Notes: a model not told the origin generated them from the sequence alone. 64,000 bases of DNA from Flavisphingomonas formosensis (GCF_009755815.1 NZ_WRPK01000014.1:106711-170710); one strand, 5' to 3'. Positions 1-8,326 are shown, counted from the first letter of the stretch. A program made the numbers and translations.

Positions 1-2
1 AC

Positions 3-440
3 GCGGATGGATCGATCCTTTACGAAAAGGAGAAAGCGATAAAATACTCAATCGATGATGCTGCCTCCTCTCTACGGATCGCTAGGGAGAGCTATGTAAT
101 TATCTTGCACCATTATTGGGAAAAGCGCTGTGACGAGTGGATGCACTCGAAGAAGAATTATGATCCTCTAAGAGCATATAATTTTCTGGAGAAAAATGGT
201 CTGGCGGTCGATAGGAGCAGGCTCGAAATATTGAGGCTGTCTTGCAATACCCTAAAGCATAATTCTTCAAATTTATTTGAAGGGTATCCGGGAATGTTTG
301 ACCAAAACCACATGAATGACGCAACGCGAGTAAGTTATGCTAATGCATTGCGCTTAACTGACTCGTTTGTAGAGGAAATGTTCGAGGCTATCCGTTCCTC
401 GGGAATTCAGATCGATTCTAATTTCGCTCCGGGGTTCTAA
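3..440 (+). CDS. Hypothetical phage protein, 5' end outside window
   Basis: The frame is open from the first codon in the window, so this is the C-terminal part (about 145 residues) of a longer protein. It is mostly predicted helical, with charged residues and a segment LRLSCNTLKHN. I do not recognise the family. It stops two bases before the next gene begins, so the two are probably co-transcribed. Codon use is AT-richer than in the virion genes, as is common for phage cargo or early genes. A role next to the HEPN-like neighbour is possible but only inferred from adjacency. Confidence 0.6.
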   Translation, partial: ADGSILYEKEKAIKYSIDDAASSLRIARESYVIILHHYWEKRCDEWMHSKKNYDPLRAYNFLEKNGLAVDRSRLEILRLSCNTLKHNSSNLFEGYPGMFDQNHMNDATRVSYANALRLTDSFVEEMFEAIRSSGIQIDSNFAPGF

Positions 441-442
441 AT

Positions 443-1039
443 TTGAAGGATTGTTCTGTGCGGAGAGAAGAATATAGAAAGGCTCTTTATGCAGAGGTGG
501 GAGAGTGTATCCATGCATGGAGCACAGTTGAGAACGAAATTACAATTCTCTTCATGGTATTAAATGAGCGACCATGGATCGAGTTTGCTCATCCGTTGCG
601 GGCTGCTTTTGAAGCTCTTATATCGCTCGAAGCACGTCTTGATGTTATAAGAGTTTATATTTCCGCTGATGATTCAGTGAATGAAAAATACACCGATCAC
701 TATAAGAAGTTACATAGTAGAATTCTTAAAGCATACCGCAAGAGGCATGAAATAGCGCATTTTGCTCTCGTCGGGCGCGAGAATCAGACGGGGGAGATGC
801 GCGAATTCGTTCGCCCGTTCTTCAAAATGAAATCTTTTCAAGAAAATTCGGGAACTGAATTGGATTTGAAACAGATTGTCGAGAGGAAGCAGAAATTCTA
901 TCTTCTCGGCGAGAGAGTTAAGCAACATGTGCAGTACGTTGGAAAAATTAAAGGGTTAAAGGCGGATTATTTCGCTCAGGCTGGAGATTTAGCTTATCCG
1001 GATCTTGATCAGGAGAGCGCTCAAAATGATGATAATTGA
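443..1039 (+). CDS. Hypothetical protein with HEPN-like R-x4-H motif
   Basis: A 198-residue helical protein starting at a TTG two bases after the upstream stop; no in-frame ATG occurs before residue 38, so TTG is the most economical start. Residues 99-107 read RKRHEIAHF. The R101-x4-H106 arrangement resembles the R-x4-6-H signature of HEPN domains, many of which are RNases in toxin-antitoxin or abortive-infection systems. That similarity is by motif only; no fold is demonstrated. It converges on the large terminase gene with an 8-base gap. It could be superinfection-immunity cargo or simply a helical protein with a chance motif. Confidence 0.6.
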   Translation: MKDCSVRREEYRKALYAEVGECIHAWSTVENEITILFMVLNERPWIEFAHPLRAAFEALISLEARLDVIRVYISADDSVNEKYTDHYKKLHSRILKAYRKRHEIAHFALVGRENQTGEMREFVRPFFKMKSFQENSGTELDLKQIVERKQKFYLLGERVKQHVQYVGKIKGLKADYFAQAGDLAYPDLDQESAQNDDN

Positions 1040-1047
1040 ATAATCAT

Positions 1048-2586
1048 TCAGTAAAATCCTGCCTGACGATCCTTCTTGACGCTCGCGCGACGGTCATATC
1101 CATCGATGGGGCGGCGCTCAGGCTCATGATCCCATATCATTGCCCGATGAGCCCCTTGAAGCTCTCGGGCGATGATGGCGTCAGCGTCCACCTGATCATC
1201 CTTGCCCTTCGGGAACGCCTGATATTCCTGTAACGCTGTATCACCCACGCTCCCCATAGGGAGATAGACCTTACCAGCCTGAGCCATCACCTGATACGCT
1301 GACGCCTTCGTGGCTTTGTCCTTGCCATGGTTGGACGCATATTCAATCCGCACCATCACCCCGCTGGCGAGCATCGTGTCCCTGAGCACGTCAACCGACG
1401 CTTTGAAATTGTTGTCCGGCTCAGCGAACCAAACGCGCGGCTTCCACTTTTTCGCCAGCGCCAACGCACCACGATCCGCAACCTTGAGCTTCCCGCTCGG
1501 GTCGGTCGCGATCCCCAGCGCTTCCTTGAGATGGCAGCGCTCGCGGAAGCTATCGAGGAGATAGATGTTTTTCCGATCGTCCACGCCCCAGACGCGGATG
1601 ACATTGAAATCGCTTTTTCCCGAAAGCCCCAAGCTGTGGTCTGAGGTCATATAGTGGGCAAGGTTGCTGGGCAGGGTGGCGGGCGTCCATCGCTTGAACC
1701 ATGCGGGGTCAAAGAAGCCGCTCGATTTTGGAACCGGGTCTTGCTGATATTGTGCCGCATACGCGTAGGCGTCGGCACGGCGTAGCTCGTCAACCTCCTC
1801 AGGTCCGCGCTGTTCGGGGAGCATGAGAGCGCCGATCTCGGTTCTTGGATCGCTCCACCCGATGGATGTTGAACCGCTCTCGCCTTCCCATTCCATCGGG
1901 ATGATGAGCGTCTCGTATCCCAGACCCTTCGCGAGGATCGCTCCCACCAAGTCATCCGCATGGATGCGCTGCATTATGATGACGATCGGATCACGCTTCG
2001 GGTTGTTGAGGCGGGAGGTCGCTGACTGGAAAAACAGGTCGTTGACCTTCTGACGCTCGATCTCTGAGGCAGCGTCACCGACTGCAATCGGATCATCGAT
2101 AATGAGACGATCGCCACGCGCGCCGGTCAGCTTCGAATAGGGAACCGCCCATCGGTAGCCCGTGGATTCATTCTCGAATTTGAGCGTCGTGTTAACATCG
2201 TCCTGAAGCCGGATCGACCAATTGCTTTGATACCAATCTGAGGTGATAAGCCGGCGAGCGCGGATGTTGTCTCGGGAGGCGAATGACAGGCTATGTGATG
2301 CCGTGACGGTGCGAAGGTGAGGACGGCTGATCCATTCCCACGCTTGCCAGAAAACCGCCACGAGAAGGCTTTTCATCGATCCTGGCGGGACGCAGATGGA
2401 CAGCCGTTTGATCCGACCGTCAGAGACCGCCTCCAGATGCTCACAGATGGCGTCGAGGTGCCATCCCCAGATGAGCGGGGTGGCGGGCTCTAGGACCGTC
2501 CAAGCCTGTTTGACGAATTCCGCCAGCGAACGGCGGGCAAGCTCAGCGCGTGCGGCGCGTATCTGTTCTGCGGTTACGGTGCTCAC
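1048..2586 (-). CDS. terL: Phage terminase large subunit
   Basis: A 512-residue DNA-packaging motor that cuts concatemeric phage DNA and pumps it into the prohead through the portal. The ATPase domain shows a Walker A-like PPGSMKS at residues 67-73 and a Walker B segment LIIDDP at 161-166. The C-terminal RNase H-like nuclease domain carries SDHSLG (D316) and DDQVDADA (about 463-470), where acidic metal ligands are expected. Its ATG overlaps the terS stop as ATGA, indicating translational coupling. Both terminase genes are on the minus strand, divergent from the portal; in most related phages they share the head-gene strand. Confidence 0.95.
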   Translation of the reverse strand: MSTVTAEQIRAARAELARRSLAEFVKQAWTVLEPATPLIWGWHLDAICEHLEAVSDGRIKRLSICVPPGSMKSLLVAVFWQAWEWISRPHLRTVTASHSLSFASRDNIRARRLITSDWYQSNWSIRLQDDVNTTLKFENESTGYRWAVPYSKLTGARGDRLIIDDPIAVGDAASEIERQKVNDLFFQSATSRLNNPKRDPIVIIMQRIHADDLVGAILAKGLGYETLIIPMEWEGESGSTSIGWSDPRTEIGALMLPEQRGPEEVDELRRADAYAYAAQYQQDPVPKSSGFFDPAWFKRWTPATLPSNLAHYMTSDHSLGLSGKSDFNVIRVWGVDDRKNIYLLDSFRERCHLKEALGIATDPSGKLKVADRGALALAKKWKPRVWFAEPDNNFKASVDVLRDTMLASGVMVRIEYASNHGKDKATKASAYQVMAQAGKVYLPMGSVGDTALQEYQAFPKGKDDQVDADAIIARELQGAHRAMIWDHEPERRPIDGYDRRASVKKDRQAGFY

Positions 2587-3029
2587 TCATCGTCCGCCTC
2601 CGGACGGTCGGGAGACGGGAGAAGCTGAGCGTCTGTGGCATCGATCGCCTCAATCTGAATGGCGGCAAGCTGACGGAGGAAATCGGTTGAGGCGCCGGTC
2701 AGATCGAGCGTCGGCAAAGCCTTTGGTTCGGTGGACGCTACAGAGATTGTCTGAACGGCTTTGCCATAGGTTCTTTCGATCCCAAATTTCACCATATCGG
2801 CTTCAATGCGGGTGAGTTCTCCGCCTTCTTCTTCCAAGCGTTTCGCGGCGCGTCCGATGGCTAATTCCAGCGCTCGAATGGCTTTTGGTCCAATACGCGT
2901 CGAGAAAATCTCGGAAGGCATCACGCCATTGATTTTCTGAACCTTCGGACGACCCGATGGATTGCCGCTCTGACCTTTCTTGAAGTGCGCAGGGTTGGCT
3001 TTTCGTGGTGGTTTTGTCTCGTCACTCAT
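2583..3029 (-). CDS. terS: Phage terminase small subunit (probable)
   Basis: A 148-residue protein immediately upstream of terL and coupled to it by a 4-base overlap. The basic N-terminus PRKANPAHFKKGQSGNPSGR matches the start typical of DUF5681-type phage proteins, which often sit beside terL. TerS proteins recognise the packaging site and hand DNA to TerL. Assignment rests on position, size and this N-terminal motif rather than on a clear helix-turn-helix. The ATG at 3,029 lies exactly four bases after an ATAAATA motif read on the minus strand, with no Shine-Dalgarno, so the mRNA may be leaderless. Confidence 0.8.
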   Translation of the reverse strand: MSDETKPPRKANPAHFKKGQSGNPSGRPKVQKINGVMPSEIFSTRIGPKAIRALELAIGRAAKRLEEEGGELTRIEADMVKFGIERTYGKAVQTISVASTEPKALPTLDLTGASTDFLRQLAAIQIEAIDATDAQLLPSPDRPEADDE

Positions 3030-3033
3030 CGCG

Positions 3034-3045
3034 TATTTATAAATA
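3034..3045. promoter_or_regulatory. Bidirectional ATAAATA promoter-like motif
   Basis: The palindromic TATTTATAAATA contains ATAAATA on both strands. On the plus strand it is followed by TCCG then ATG at 3,050; on the minus strand by CGCG then ATG at 3,029. Spacing is four bases in both directions. If TATAAA serves as a -10 element, transcription would begin at or next to the A of each ATG, giving two divergent leaderless transcripts. No convincing -35 element is conserved. Confidence 0.6.
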
Positions 3046-3049
3046 TCCG

Positions 3050-3190
3050 ATGAGTTACACGGTCCAAGATTTGCAGCGCATCCTTGAAGTCAGTGAGGGG
3101 CGGGAAGGGCTGAGGGAGCGTGTGGAGGCGATCAGAGCCGCGATCGTGGCGTTGACGGAAGCCGGAGAAGCCGACGCACCAAATAAATAG
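3050..3190 (+). CDS. Small hypothetical phage protein (46 aa)
   Basis: A 46-residue mostly helical protein beginning MSYTVQDLQRIL. The ATG at 3,050 is chosen because it lies four bases after the ATAAATA motif and because it gives a compact soluble helical protein. It sits between the divergent terminase genes and the portal gene, and its TAG stop overlaps the next ATAAATA motif. The family is not recognised; small helical proteins at this position could be portal-assembly or regulatory factors, but there is no direct evidence. Confidence 0.6.
   Translation: MSYTVQDLQRILEVSEGREGLRERVEAIRAAIVALTEAGEADAPNK
3183..3189 (+). promoter_or_regulatory. ATAAATA motif four bases before portal start
   Basis: ATAAATA followed by GACG and the portal ATG at 3,194. 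It overlaps the stop codon of the preceding 46-residue gene. No Shine-Dalgarno lies between motif and start, matching the spacing seen at 3,029, 3,050, 7,438 and 8,338. Confidence 0.6.
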
Positions 3191-3193
3191 ACG

Positions 3194-5035
3194 ATGGATT
3201 CAAATGATACATCGCCGACGCTTCCTGACCTTGAAGGATTGAAGCGCAAGTTTCGTCAATCTATCGATACATCGGAATTTGCCCGTGATGCTGCGGCACT
3301 TGATCGCGGCTATTATGATGGGAACCGTGCGCTTTCTGATGCATGGCGCAAGCATCTCGACTCGCACAAGCTGCCGCCACTTAACATCAATATCGTCAAG
3401 CCAATCGTCAACGGTCACATAGGAGTCGTTTTACAGAATTCGACTGACCCTGAAGCATGGGGGCGAAACCCAAGCGATCAGGATGCCGCAGATATCGTAA
3501 CCAAATTGCTCCGTTACGTCGCAGATAAGACGAAATTCGATAATGTAAAAAATGATGTAGTCGAGAATCTATTCATTGAGGGCGTCGGTGCGGTCATCGT
3601 TGAAGCCGATGATCGGGATGTCATGATCCGTCGAATTCATCCAAATGAGTTCTTTTGGGATGTGCATAGCCGCGAGTATGATTTCAGCGATGCGCTCTAT
3701 ATGGGCATTGCTAAATGGCTACATATCTCGCAAATCTACGATATCTTCCCTGACGCTGAATCGAAATACGGAGAAATATCACCCGGCGATATGCTGGGCG
3801 TCAATCAGACGATGAAAGACGCTCCGGATGTGTGGGTTGATCGTAAGAACAAACGCGTCCTTGTCGTTGAAATGTATTATGTCGAGCACGGGCGATGGAA
3901 ACGCATCGTTTTCTGTCATGCTGGCATTCTTGATTTCGGCGACTCCGCGTATCTTGATGATGCCGGTCGTAGCATCTGTCCGATCGTGGCGATGAGTTGT
4001 TACATCAATCAGGACCATGACGACGAGACGCTCACCTATAGCCGTTATGGGGTCGTGAGGTCGATGATCGATCCCCAGACAGAATATAACTCGCATCGGG
4101 CGTCCATGGTCAAAGCGGCAGTCAGCAGGCGGGTTCAACAGATCGATATGTCAGCGCCTGTGGTCGATTCAAAGACGGTGAGGGAAGAAGCGTCACGACC
4201 CGATGGCGTTATCCCTACCGGCTGGCAGGTCGTGGGTGGAAACGATCTCACTGAGCAGAACGCCTTGTTGCAGTTAGCCCGTGCTGAGATTGATCGCATG
4301 GGACCCACGCCGGCTGTTCTGGGGCGCTCACTCGGAACCTCCGAGAGCGGACGGAGCCGCATGGTTCAGCAGCAAGCCGGCATCACTGAGCTTGCGCCTG
4401 TCCTCGATCGTCTGGAGCGTTGGGAAAACGCCGTCTATGAGCACATGTGGCATGCCGTCCGGCAATACTGGACTGCTCAGATGTTCGTGCGCGTCTCTGG
4501 TCAGGAGCGTGCCGCCGAATTCCTTGAAATCAATGTTCCCGTCACGGCTCAGCAGATGGCGCCTGCTATGGGGTCAGACGGTCAACCGATGCTCGATCCC
4601 ATGGGGCAACCGATCATGCGCCTGCAGACCGTCACTGTGGGGATGCAGAATGAACTGGCGACGATGGACATGGACATCACCATTACGGCGGTCAAAGAGA
4701 ACGCCACGCTTGAGCATGAGGTGATGGAACAGATTGTCCAGATCGCTCAGCTTGTGCCGATCGGCAGTCCGCAATTCCTGATGGCGCTTCAGCTATTCCC
4801 GCTGACCAATAAGCGCGAGACGCTTGAGCGTATCGAGGCGATGATGAAGCAGGCACAGCAACAGCCCGATCCCGCTCAGGTCGAGCAAGCGCAACAGGCT
4901 CAACAGGTTGCTCTTCTGAGCGCCACGGCAAAAGCGGGTCGTGATGCAGCCTTGGCGAAGAAGGCTCAGGCTGAGGCGCTGAGGACCTGCATTGAGGCTC
5001 AGCATATGGCTGGCTACGGTTCAACCAATCTTTGA
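3194..5035 (+). CDS. Phage portal protein
   Basis: A 613-residue protein forming the dodecameric ring at the capsid vertex through which DNA is packaged and ejected. Content and order fit the P22-like portal family: an N-terminal segment with YYDGNRALSDAW, a central core with dense Asp/Glu and aromatic residues, and a long Gln/Ala-rich C-terminal helix (about residues 550-600) typical of the portal barrel or crown region. It lies between the terminase genes and the scaffold gene, as expected. The start follows an ATAAATA-GACG-ATG signal with no Shine-Dalgarno. Length is somewhat below the P22 portal. Confidence 0.9.
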   Translation: MDSNDTSPTLPDLEGLKRKFRQSIDTSEFARDAAALDRGYYDGNRALSDAWRKHLDSHKLPPLNINIVKPIVNGHIGVVLQNSTDPEAWGRNPSDQDAADIVTKLLRYVADKTKFDNVKNDVVENLFIEGVGAVIVEADDRDVMIRRIHPNEFFWDVHSREYDFSDALYMGIAKWLHISQIYDIFPDAESKYGEISPGDMLGVNQTMKDAPDVWVDRKNKRVLVVEMYYVEHGRWKRIVFCHAGILDFGDSAYLDDAGRSICPIVAMSCYINQDHDDETLTYSRYGVVRSMIDPQTEYNSHRASMVKAAVSRRVQQIDMSAPVVDSKTVREEASRPDGVIPTGWQVVGGNDLTEQNALLQLARAEIDRMGPTPAVLGRSLGTSESGRSRMVQQQAGITELAPVLDRLERWENAVYEHMWHAVRQYWTAQMFVRVSGQERAAEFLEINVPVTAQQMAPAMGSDGQPMLDPMGQPIMRLQTVTVGMQNELATMDMDITITAVKENATLEHEVMEQIVQIAQLVPIGSPQFLMALQLFPLTNKRETLERIEAMMKQAQQQPDPAQVEQAQQAQQVALLSATAKAGRDAALAKKAQAEALRTCIEAQHMAGYGSTNL

Positions 5036-5226
5036 GCGGTGGAATTTTCGCGACCGCCAGTATCCGCCCTCTGAGGGTATCGCGGCTCTCCACTGCGTTG
5101 CCACTCGAAAACATACTCATAAGGAGTGGGCTCGCCATCGGCTCGTAGCTCATGTTTGAGCGTCCAGCCCAAGGCTGCGTAGCTCTGGGCGACCAATGCT
5201 GAATGCGCTTTGCTGAGAATGGGCAT
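5014..5226 (-). CDS. Small hypothetical phage protein on the opposite strand
   Basis: A 70-residue reading frame with protein-like composition: hydrophobic-polar alternation and motifs such as YAALGWTLKHEL and PTPYEYVFEWQ. It lies in the otherwise empty gap between portal and scaffold and overlaps the 3' end of the portal gene by 22 bases, tail to tail. No clear Shine-Dalgarno precedes the ATG at 5,226. Codon choice looks like that of neighbouring phage genes, which argues for a real gene; the function is unknown. It may instead be an antisense frame without expression. Confidence 0.45.
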   Translation of the reverse strand: MPILSKAHSALVAQSYAALGWTLKHELRADGEPTPYEYVFEWQRSGEPRYPQRADTGGRENSTAQRLVEP

Positions 5227-5459
5227 GTGTGATCGATAGGCGAGACGGCATCATAGAGCAATAGTTGCTCTTGAGACAATCCGGGTACCTATCCAGCATA
5301 AATAAGCGAAAAGACGCGAAGAAAAGCATCCTTGGCGCAAAAGACAGCCGCCGTGTCCGAACGGGCGATTTCGAGTGTTCAGTCTCGTTAAAGCTGAGGG
5401 GTCGCCGCCGTTTTCGGGCGTTTCGCAAGGCATTCGCGTAGAAATGCATAGGGAGGAAG
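5036..5459. other. Gap between portal and scaffold genes
   Basis: No plus-strand gene is visible. The left half is covered by the minus-strand 70-codon frame. A short perfect hairpin (AGAGCAA, loop TAG, TTGCTCT) spans 5,255-5,271, followed by an ATAAATA motif at 5,298-5,304. The remaining roughly 155 bases would be an untranslated leader of the scaffold gene. The leader is purine-rich and could hold regulatory structure, but nothing certain is seen. Confidence 0.5.
5298..5304 (+). promoter_or_regulatory. ATAAATA motif upstream of scaffold-coat genes
   Basis: GCATAAATAAGCG carries the same heptamer as the other phage sites but lies 155 bases before the next plus-strand ATG, so this transcript would have a long leader. 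It directly follows a 7-bp hairpin at 5,255-5,271 that might end an upstream transcript. Confidence 0.45.
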
Positions 5460-6230
5460 ATGAATAGTATAGATTCGCTGTTTTCTGATCAATCGGACCA
5501 TAAACCCGATGAAGTTGATGAGGTTGAGGATACGGCAGAGGAGGCGGAAGCCCCTGAACCGATCGAGGAACCTTCTGAGGAAATCGAACCGGCAGAGACC
5601 GTCCAGATTGAGCCTCAGGTTGAAGCTGCACCAAAGGCGATCCCGCTGGCGGCAATGCTCGACGAACGAGATAAACGAAAAGAGGCTGAACGTAAGGCGA
5701 TCGAACTAGAGCGACAGCTTGAAGAAATTCGAAAAGCCAATGAAGTTCAGAAGCCAGATATCTATTCAGACGACCCCTATCTCAACGATTTTCGTGAACG
5801 GATGGAGGCGCAATTTGAGCGTCAGCGTTTTCAGGATCGCATTCTAGACTCTGATGAACGCGCGAAAGAGAAATATGGCGCTGAGGTGGTCGAAAAAGCC
5901 GCCTTGTGGGCAAAGGATCGGATGCAGGATGATCCCGCATTCCGAACCAAATTTCTCGAGAACCGCCGTCCAATGGAATGGGTCGTTGAGCAGCACCAAC
6001 AGGAAACGCGTGCGGCTGAAATACTATCGGACCCCGATGCTTGGGTAAGGAAGCGTGCGGCTGAACTCGGCTTGATTGGTGAAGCAACCGGAACCTCTCC
6101 TGAAACAGCGGAGAATACTCAACCGGCGGCGAAAGCGCCTTCTCGTTCAATAGCTTCCTTCCCTTCGCAGGGCGGAATTTCCGACACTCTAACAGGAAAG
6201 AACTCGGCAATAGCGTCGCTATTTTCATAG
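5460..6230 (+). CDS. Phage scaffold-like protein
   Basis: A 256-residue, strongly charged protein. Residues 1-60 are very acidic (runs of Asp/Glu/Pro), then a helical, coiled-coil-like stretch at about 68-105 (ERDKRKEAERKAIELERQ) and a further charged helical region. This composition, length and position directly before the coat gene are typical of podovirus scaffolding proteins that template procapsid assembly and then leave. A good Shine-Dalgarno GGGAGG precedes the ATG, unlike several neighbours. No protease motif was recognised. The call is by composition and synteny. Confidence 0.8.
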   Translation: MNSIDSLFSDQSDHKPDEVDEVEDTAEEAEAPEPIEEPSEEIEPAETVQIEPQVEAAPKAIPLAAMLDERDKRKEAERKAIELERQLEEIRKANEVQKPDIYSDDPYLNDFRERMEAQFERQRFQDRILDSDERAKEKYGAEVVEKAALWAKDRMQDDPAFRTKFLENRRPMEWVVEQHQQETRAAEILSDPDAWVRKRAAELGLIGEATGTSPETAENTQPAAKAPSRSIASFPSQGGISDTLTGKNSAIASLFS

Positions 6231-6249
6231 GTATTAAAACTATAACATA

Positions 6250-7365
6250 ATGGCTAACACCAAATTACATCCTAATCTGTCAATGCAGAAGTGGATAAAC
6301 AAGTTCGTATTCGATTATGTAAGCGGATCGGGCTTCAAGAAATACATGGGGACGGATGAATCGTCTATCATCCGTGTTATCAATGAACTTAAGAATGGCG
6401 GCGAAGTCGTCAACATCCCGCTCGCGGGTCAGCTTCGCGGCGCTGGCGTTACCGGTGACTCAACTCTCGTCGGCAACGAAGAGGCGATGGGTCTCTATAC
6501 CGATCAGGTTCGCGTTTCTTTGTTCCGTAACGCTGTTGCATTTACCGACGCTCAGACCTTCAAGACTGAACTCGATCTTTTCAATGCGGCTCGAAAGCGC
6601 CTCAAGGATTGGTCGGCTAACAAGCTTCGTAATGATATCGTCAGCGCTCTCGGTTCCGTTATCATCAAGGGCACTGCGGACAGCGATGGTTTTACTCTCG
6701 ACTCTGCCGTCGATTATGCCTCAGCGACCGCCACTCAGCGCAACAACTTCCTCGTCAATAATACTGACCGCATCATCATGGGCGTCAATTCGGGGACCAA
6801 TAAGACAAGCGGCGTGATGGCAACCGCCCTTGCCACGCTTGCCTCACCGACTGACAAAATTACCGCTGCGATGCTCAGCAGAGCAAAGAGAGCGGCGCTC
6901 AAGACAGGCGCTACCTCCGGCACCTCGATCACTCCATATCAGTCGGATGACGACAGCGGGGAAAATTGGTTTGTGTATTTCGCCCCGTCTGAGCAGTTCC
7001 GCGATCTCCTCACTGACACTGCGATCCTTGAGGCGTATCGTCATGCGGCTGAGAAGGGCAAAAACAATAGACTCTTTACTTCCGGTGACATAATTTTTGA
7101 AGGAATAATTGTGAAAGAGGTGCCCCAGATTTCTGTGCTCACTGGCGCGGGTAATAGCTGTGATGTTGCGGTTGGTTATCTCTGCGGTCAATCGGCGATT
7201 TCTGTTGCGTATGGTCAAGACCCAACACCTGTGTCAGATGTTACCGACTATGGCTATAAAAAAGGCTGTGGAATCAAAGAGATAAGAGGAGTCAAGAAGA
7301 CCAGCTTCAATGGCACTCAGTATGGCGTTGTGAGCGTCTATTCTGCGTCCGTTGCAGACGCCTAA
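6250..7365 (+). CDS. Major capsid protein
   Basis: A 371-residue protein that should form the icosahedral shell. The N-terminal sequence with KWINKFVFDYVSGSGFKKYMG, followed by a segment rich in VNIPLAGQLRGAGV, resembles the N4-gp56-type/P22-like coat group with a HK97-related fold; this is recognition by pattern. It follows the scaffold gene by 19 bases. No Shine-Dalgarno is visible before the ATG: the 19-base spacer is AT-rich (AACTATAACATAATG), so initiation may depend on coupling or on an unstructured AT-rich leader. A strong terminator follows at 7,394. Confidence 0.88.
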   Translation: MANTKLHPNLSMQKWINKFVFDYVSGSGFKKYMGTDESSIIRVINELKNGGEVVNIPLAGQLRGAGVTGDSTLVGNEEAMGLYTDQVRVSLFRNAVAFTDAQTFKTELDLFNAARKRLKDWSANKLRNDIVSALGSVIIKGTADSDGFTLDSAVDYASATATQRNNFLVNNTDRIIMGVNSGTNKTSGVMATALATLASPTDKITAAMLSRAKRAALKTGATSGTSITPYQSDDDSGENWFVYFAPSEQFRDLLTDTAILEAYRHAAEKGKNNRLFTSGDIIFEGIIVKEVPQISVLTGAGNSCDVAVGYLCGQSAISVAYGQDPTPVSDVTDYGYKKGCGIKEIRGVKKTSFNGTQYGVVSVYSASVADA

Positions 7366-7393
7366 AACTTCTCCCAAGATAGGCGATACCAGA

Positions 7394-7425
7394 AGAGGGG
7401 AAGGCATCGCTGCCTTCCCCTCTTT
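7394..7425 (+). terminator. Rho-independent terminator after coat gene
   Basis: A perfect 13-bp stem (7,394-7,406 with 7,411-7,423) closing a TCGC loop, followed by TT. It lies 28 bases after the coat stop and just before a new ATAAATA motif, separating the coat transcript from the connector genes. The T-tract is short, so read-through is likely. Confidence 0.8.
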
Positions 7426-7426
7426 C

Positions 7427-7433
7427 ATAAATA
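7427..7433 (+). promoter_or_regulatory. ATAAATA motif four bases before gp4-like gene
   Basis: ATAAATA, then CACG, then ATG at 7,438. It sits directly on the end of the terminator hairpin, so the downstream gene probably needs its own promoter here. There is no Shine-Dalgarno between motif and ATG. Confidence 0.65.
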
Positions 7434-7437
7434 CACG

Positions 7438-8088
7438 ATGGCAACCATTCGAAACATCATCACCGGAGCGCTCAGGAAGATCGGAATCACCGGCTCGGGT
7501 CAGCAGCCTTCATTGCAGGAATATTCTGACACTCTCGACATTCTGCAATCCTTGATCCGAGGACTCATCACCTCAGGAGCGTTCGGGCGAATGCGTGATG
7601 TAGTGCCAGAGGGCGATTACGTCGCGGGCGAGAATGAGCGGGTTTATCGACGCTACTCAGTAACGCAGTTGATCGAGCTTCCCGACATGGTGGCGTGCCG
7701 CTTGATCGGTTCTTGCGATTATGGGGAAAGAACTTTTTCCTACACGGGTGAGCGACCGCCGCGAGATAATGCGGTTGTCACGATCGTGGATGAATTCACT
7801 GGAGGTATTGAGGATTATATCTATGACGGTCAGCGAAAAGGCTGGTTCGCGATCCATGACATGATGGTCGAGTATGATCCCGAAATCGCGCATTCCGCCG
7901 ATGCGCTCAATAATGCGCTGGATATGGAATGTCCGCTTTCGCACCGTGATGCGAATGGGCTCAAGGCATATTTGTCGATGATGCTTGCTGATGATTATGG
8001 CGCGAACATCCCGCAGATGACATCCATTCAGGCGAGGGATTTTCGGCTTGCGCTTTCCCACGCATATAGCGATTGGGATCGTGGATAA
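7438..8088 (+). CDS. P22 gp4-like head-completion / tail accessory factor
   Basis: A 216-residue protein. The opening (ATIRNIITGALRKIGI) and the central LDILQSLIRGL helix are characteristic of the P22 gp4 tail accessory family, which binds under the portal ring after packaging and closes the head so the tail can attach. Length is slightly above P22 gp4. It is followed by a small membrane protein and the gp10-like gene, consistent with a connector module. Translation appears to start without a leader, four bases from an ATAAATA motif. Confidence 0.78.
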   Translation: MATIRNIITGALRKIGITGSGQQPSLQEYSDTLDILQSLIRGLITSGAFGRMRDVVPEGDYVAGENERVYRRYSVTQLIELPDMVACRLIGSCDYGERTFSYTGERPPRDNAVVTIVDEFTGGIEDYIYDGQRKGWFAIHDMMVEYDPEIAHSADALNNALDMECPLSHRDANGLKAYLSMMLADDYGANIPQMTSIQARDFRLALSHAYSDWDRG

Positions 8089-8104
8089 TGTGAACGGATG
8101 GGCG

Positions 8105-8314
8105 ATGAATTGGCGTGCGATTTTATGCGTTCTTCTGGCAATTGCGATTCTCGCCATGGTTCGAGGTGATTTAAAGAAGGGAAGAACGAGCGTTCGAAAT
8201 TTCGGAGAAATCGATAGGAATGCTTCGCCTAGGAAGTTTTATCTTGTAATTGCGATTTACATAATGATGAGCGTGTTCCTGATATCGCTCGCTGTGTTGG
8301 GAAAAATACAATAA
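8105..8314 (+). CDS. Small two-helix membrane protein
   Basis: A 69-residue protein starting MNWRAILCVLLAIAILAMV, with hydrophobic helices at about residues 4-19 and 44-63 separated by a basic linker. An in-frame GTG at 8,090 is an alternative start. It lies between the gp4-like and gp10-like genes. The family is not recognised. Small membrane proteins in this location can be lysis or superinfection factors, but here the role is unknown. Confidence 0.55.
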   Translation: MNWRAILCVLLAIAILAMVRGDLKKGRTSVRNFGEIDRNASPRKFYLVIAIYIMMSVFLISLAVLGKIQ

Positions 8315-8326
8315 TCCAGATTTGAC

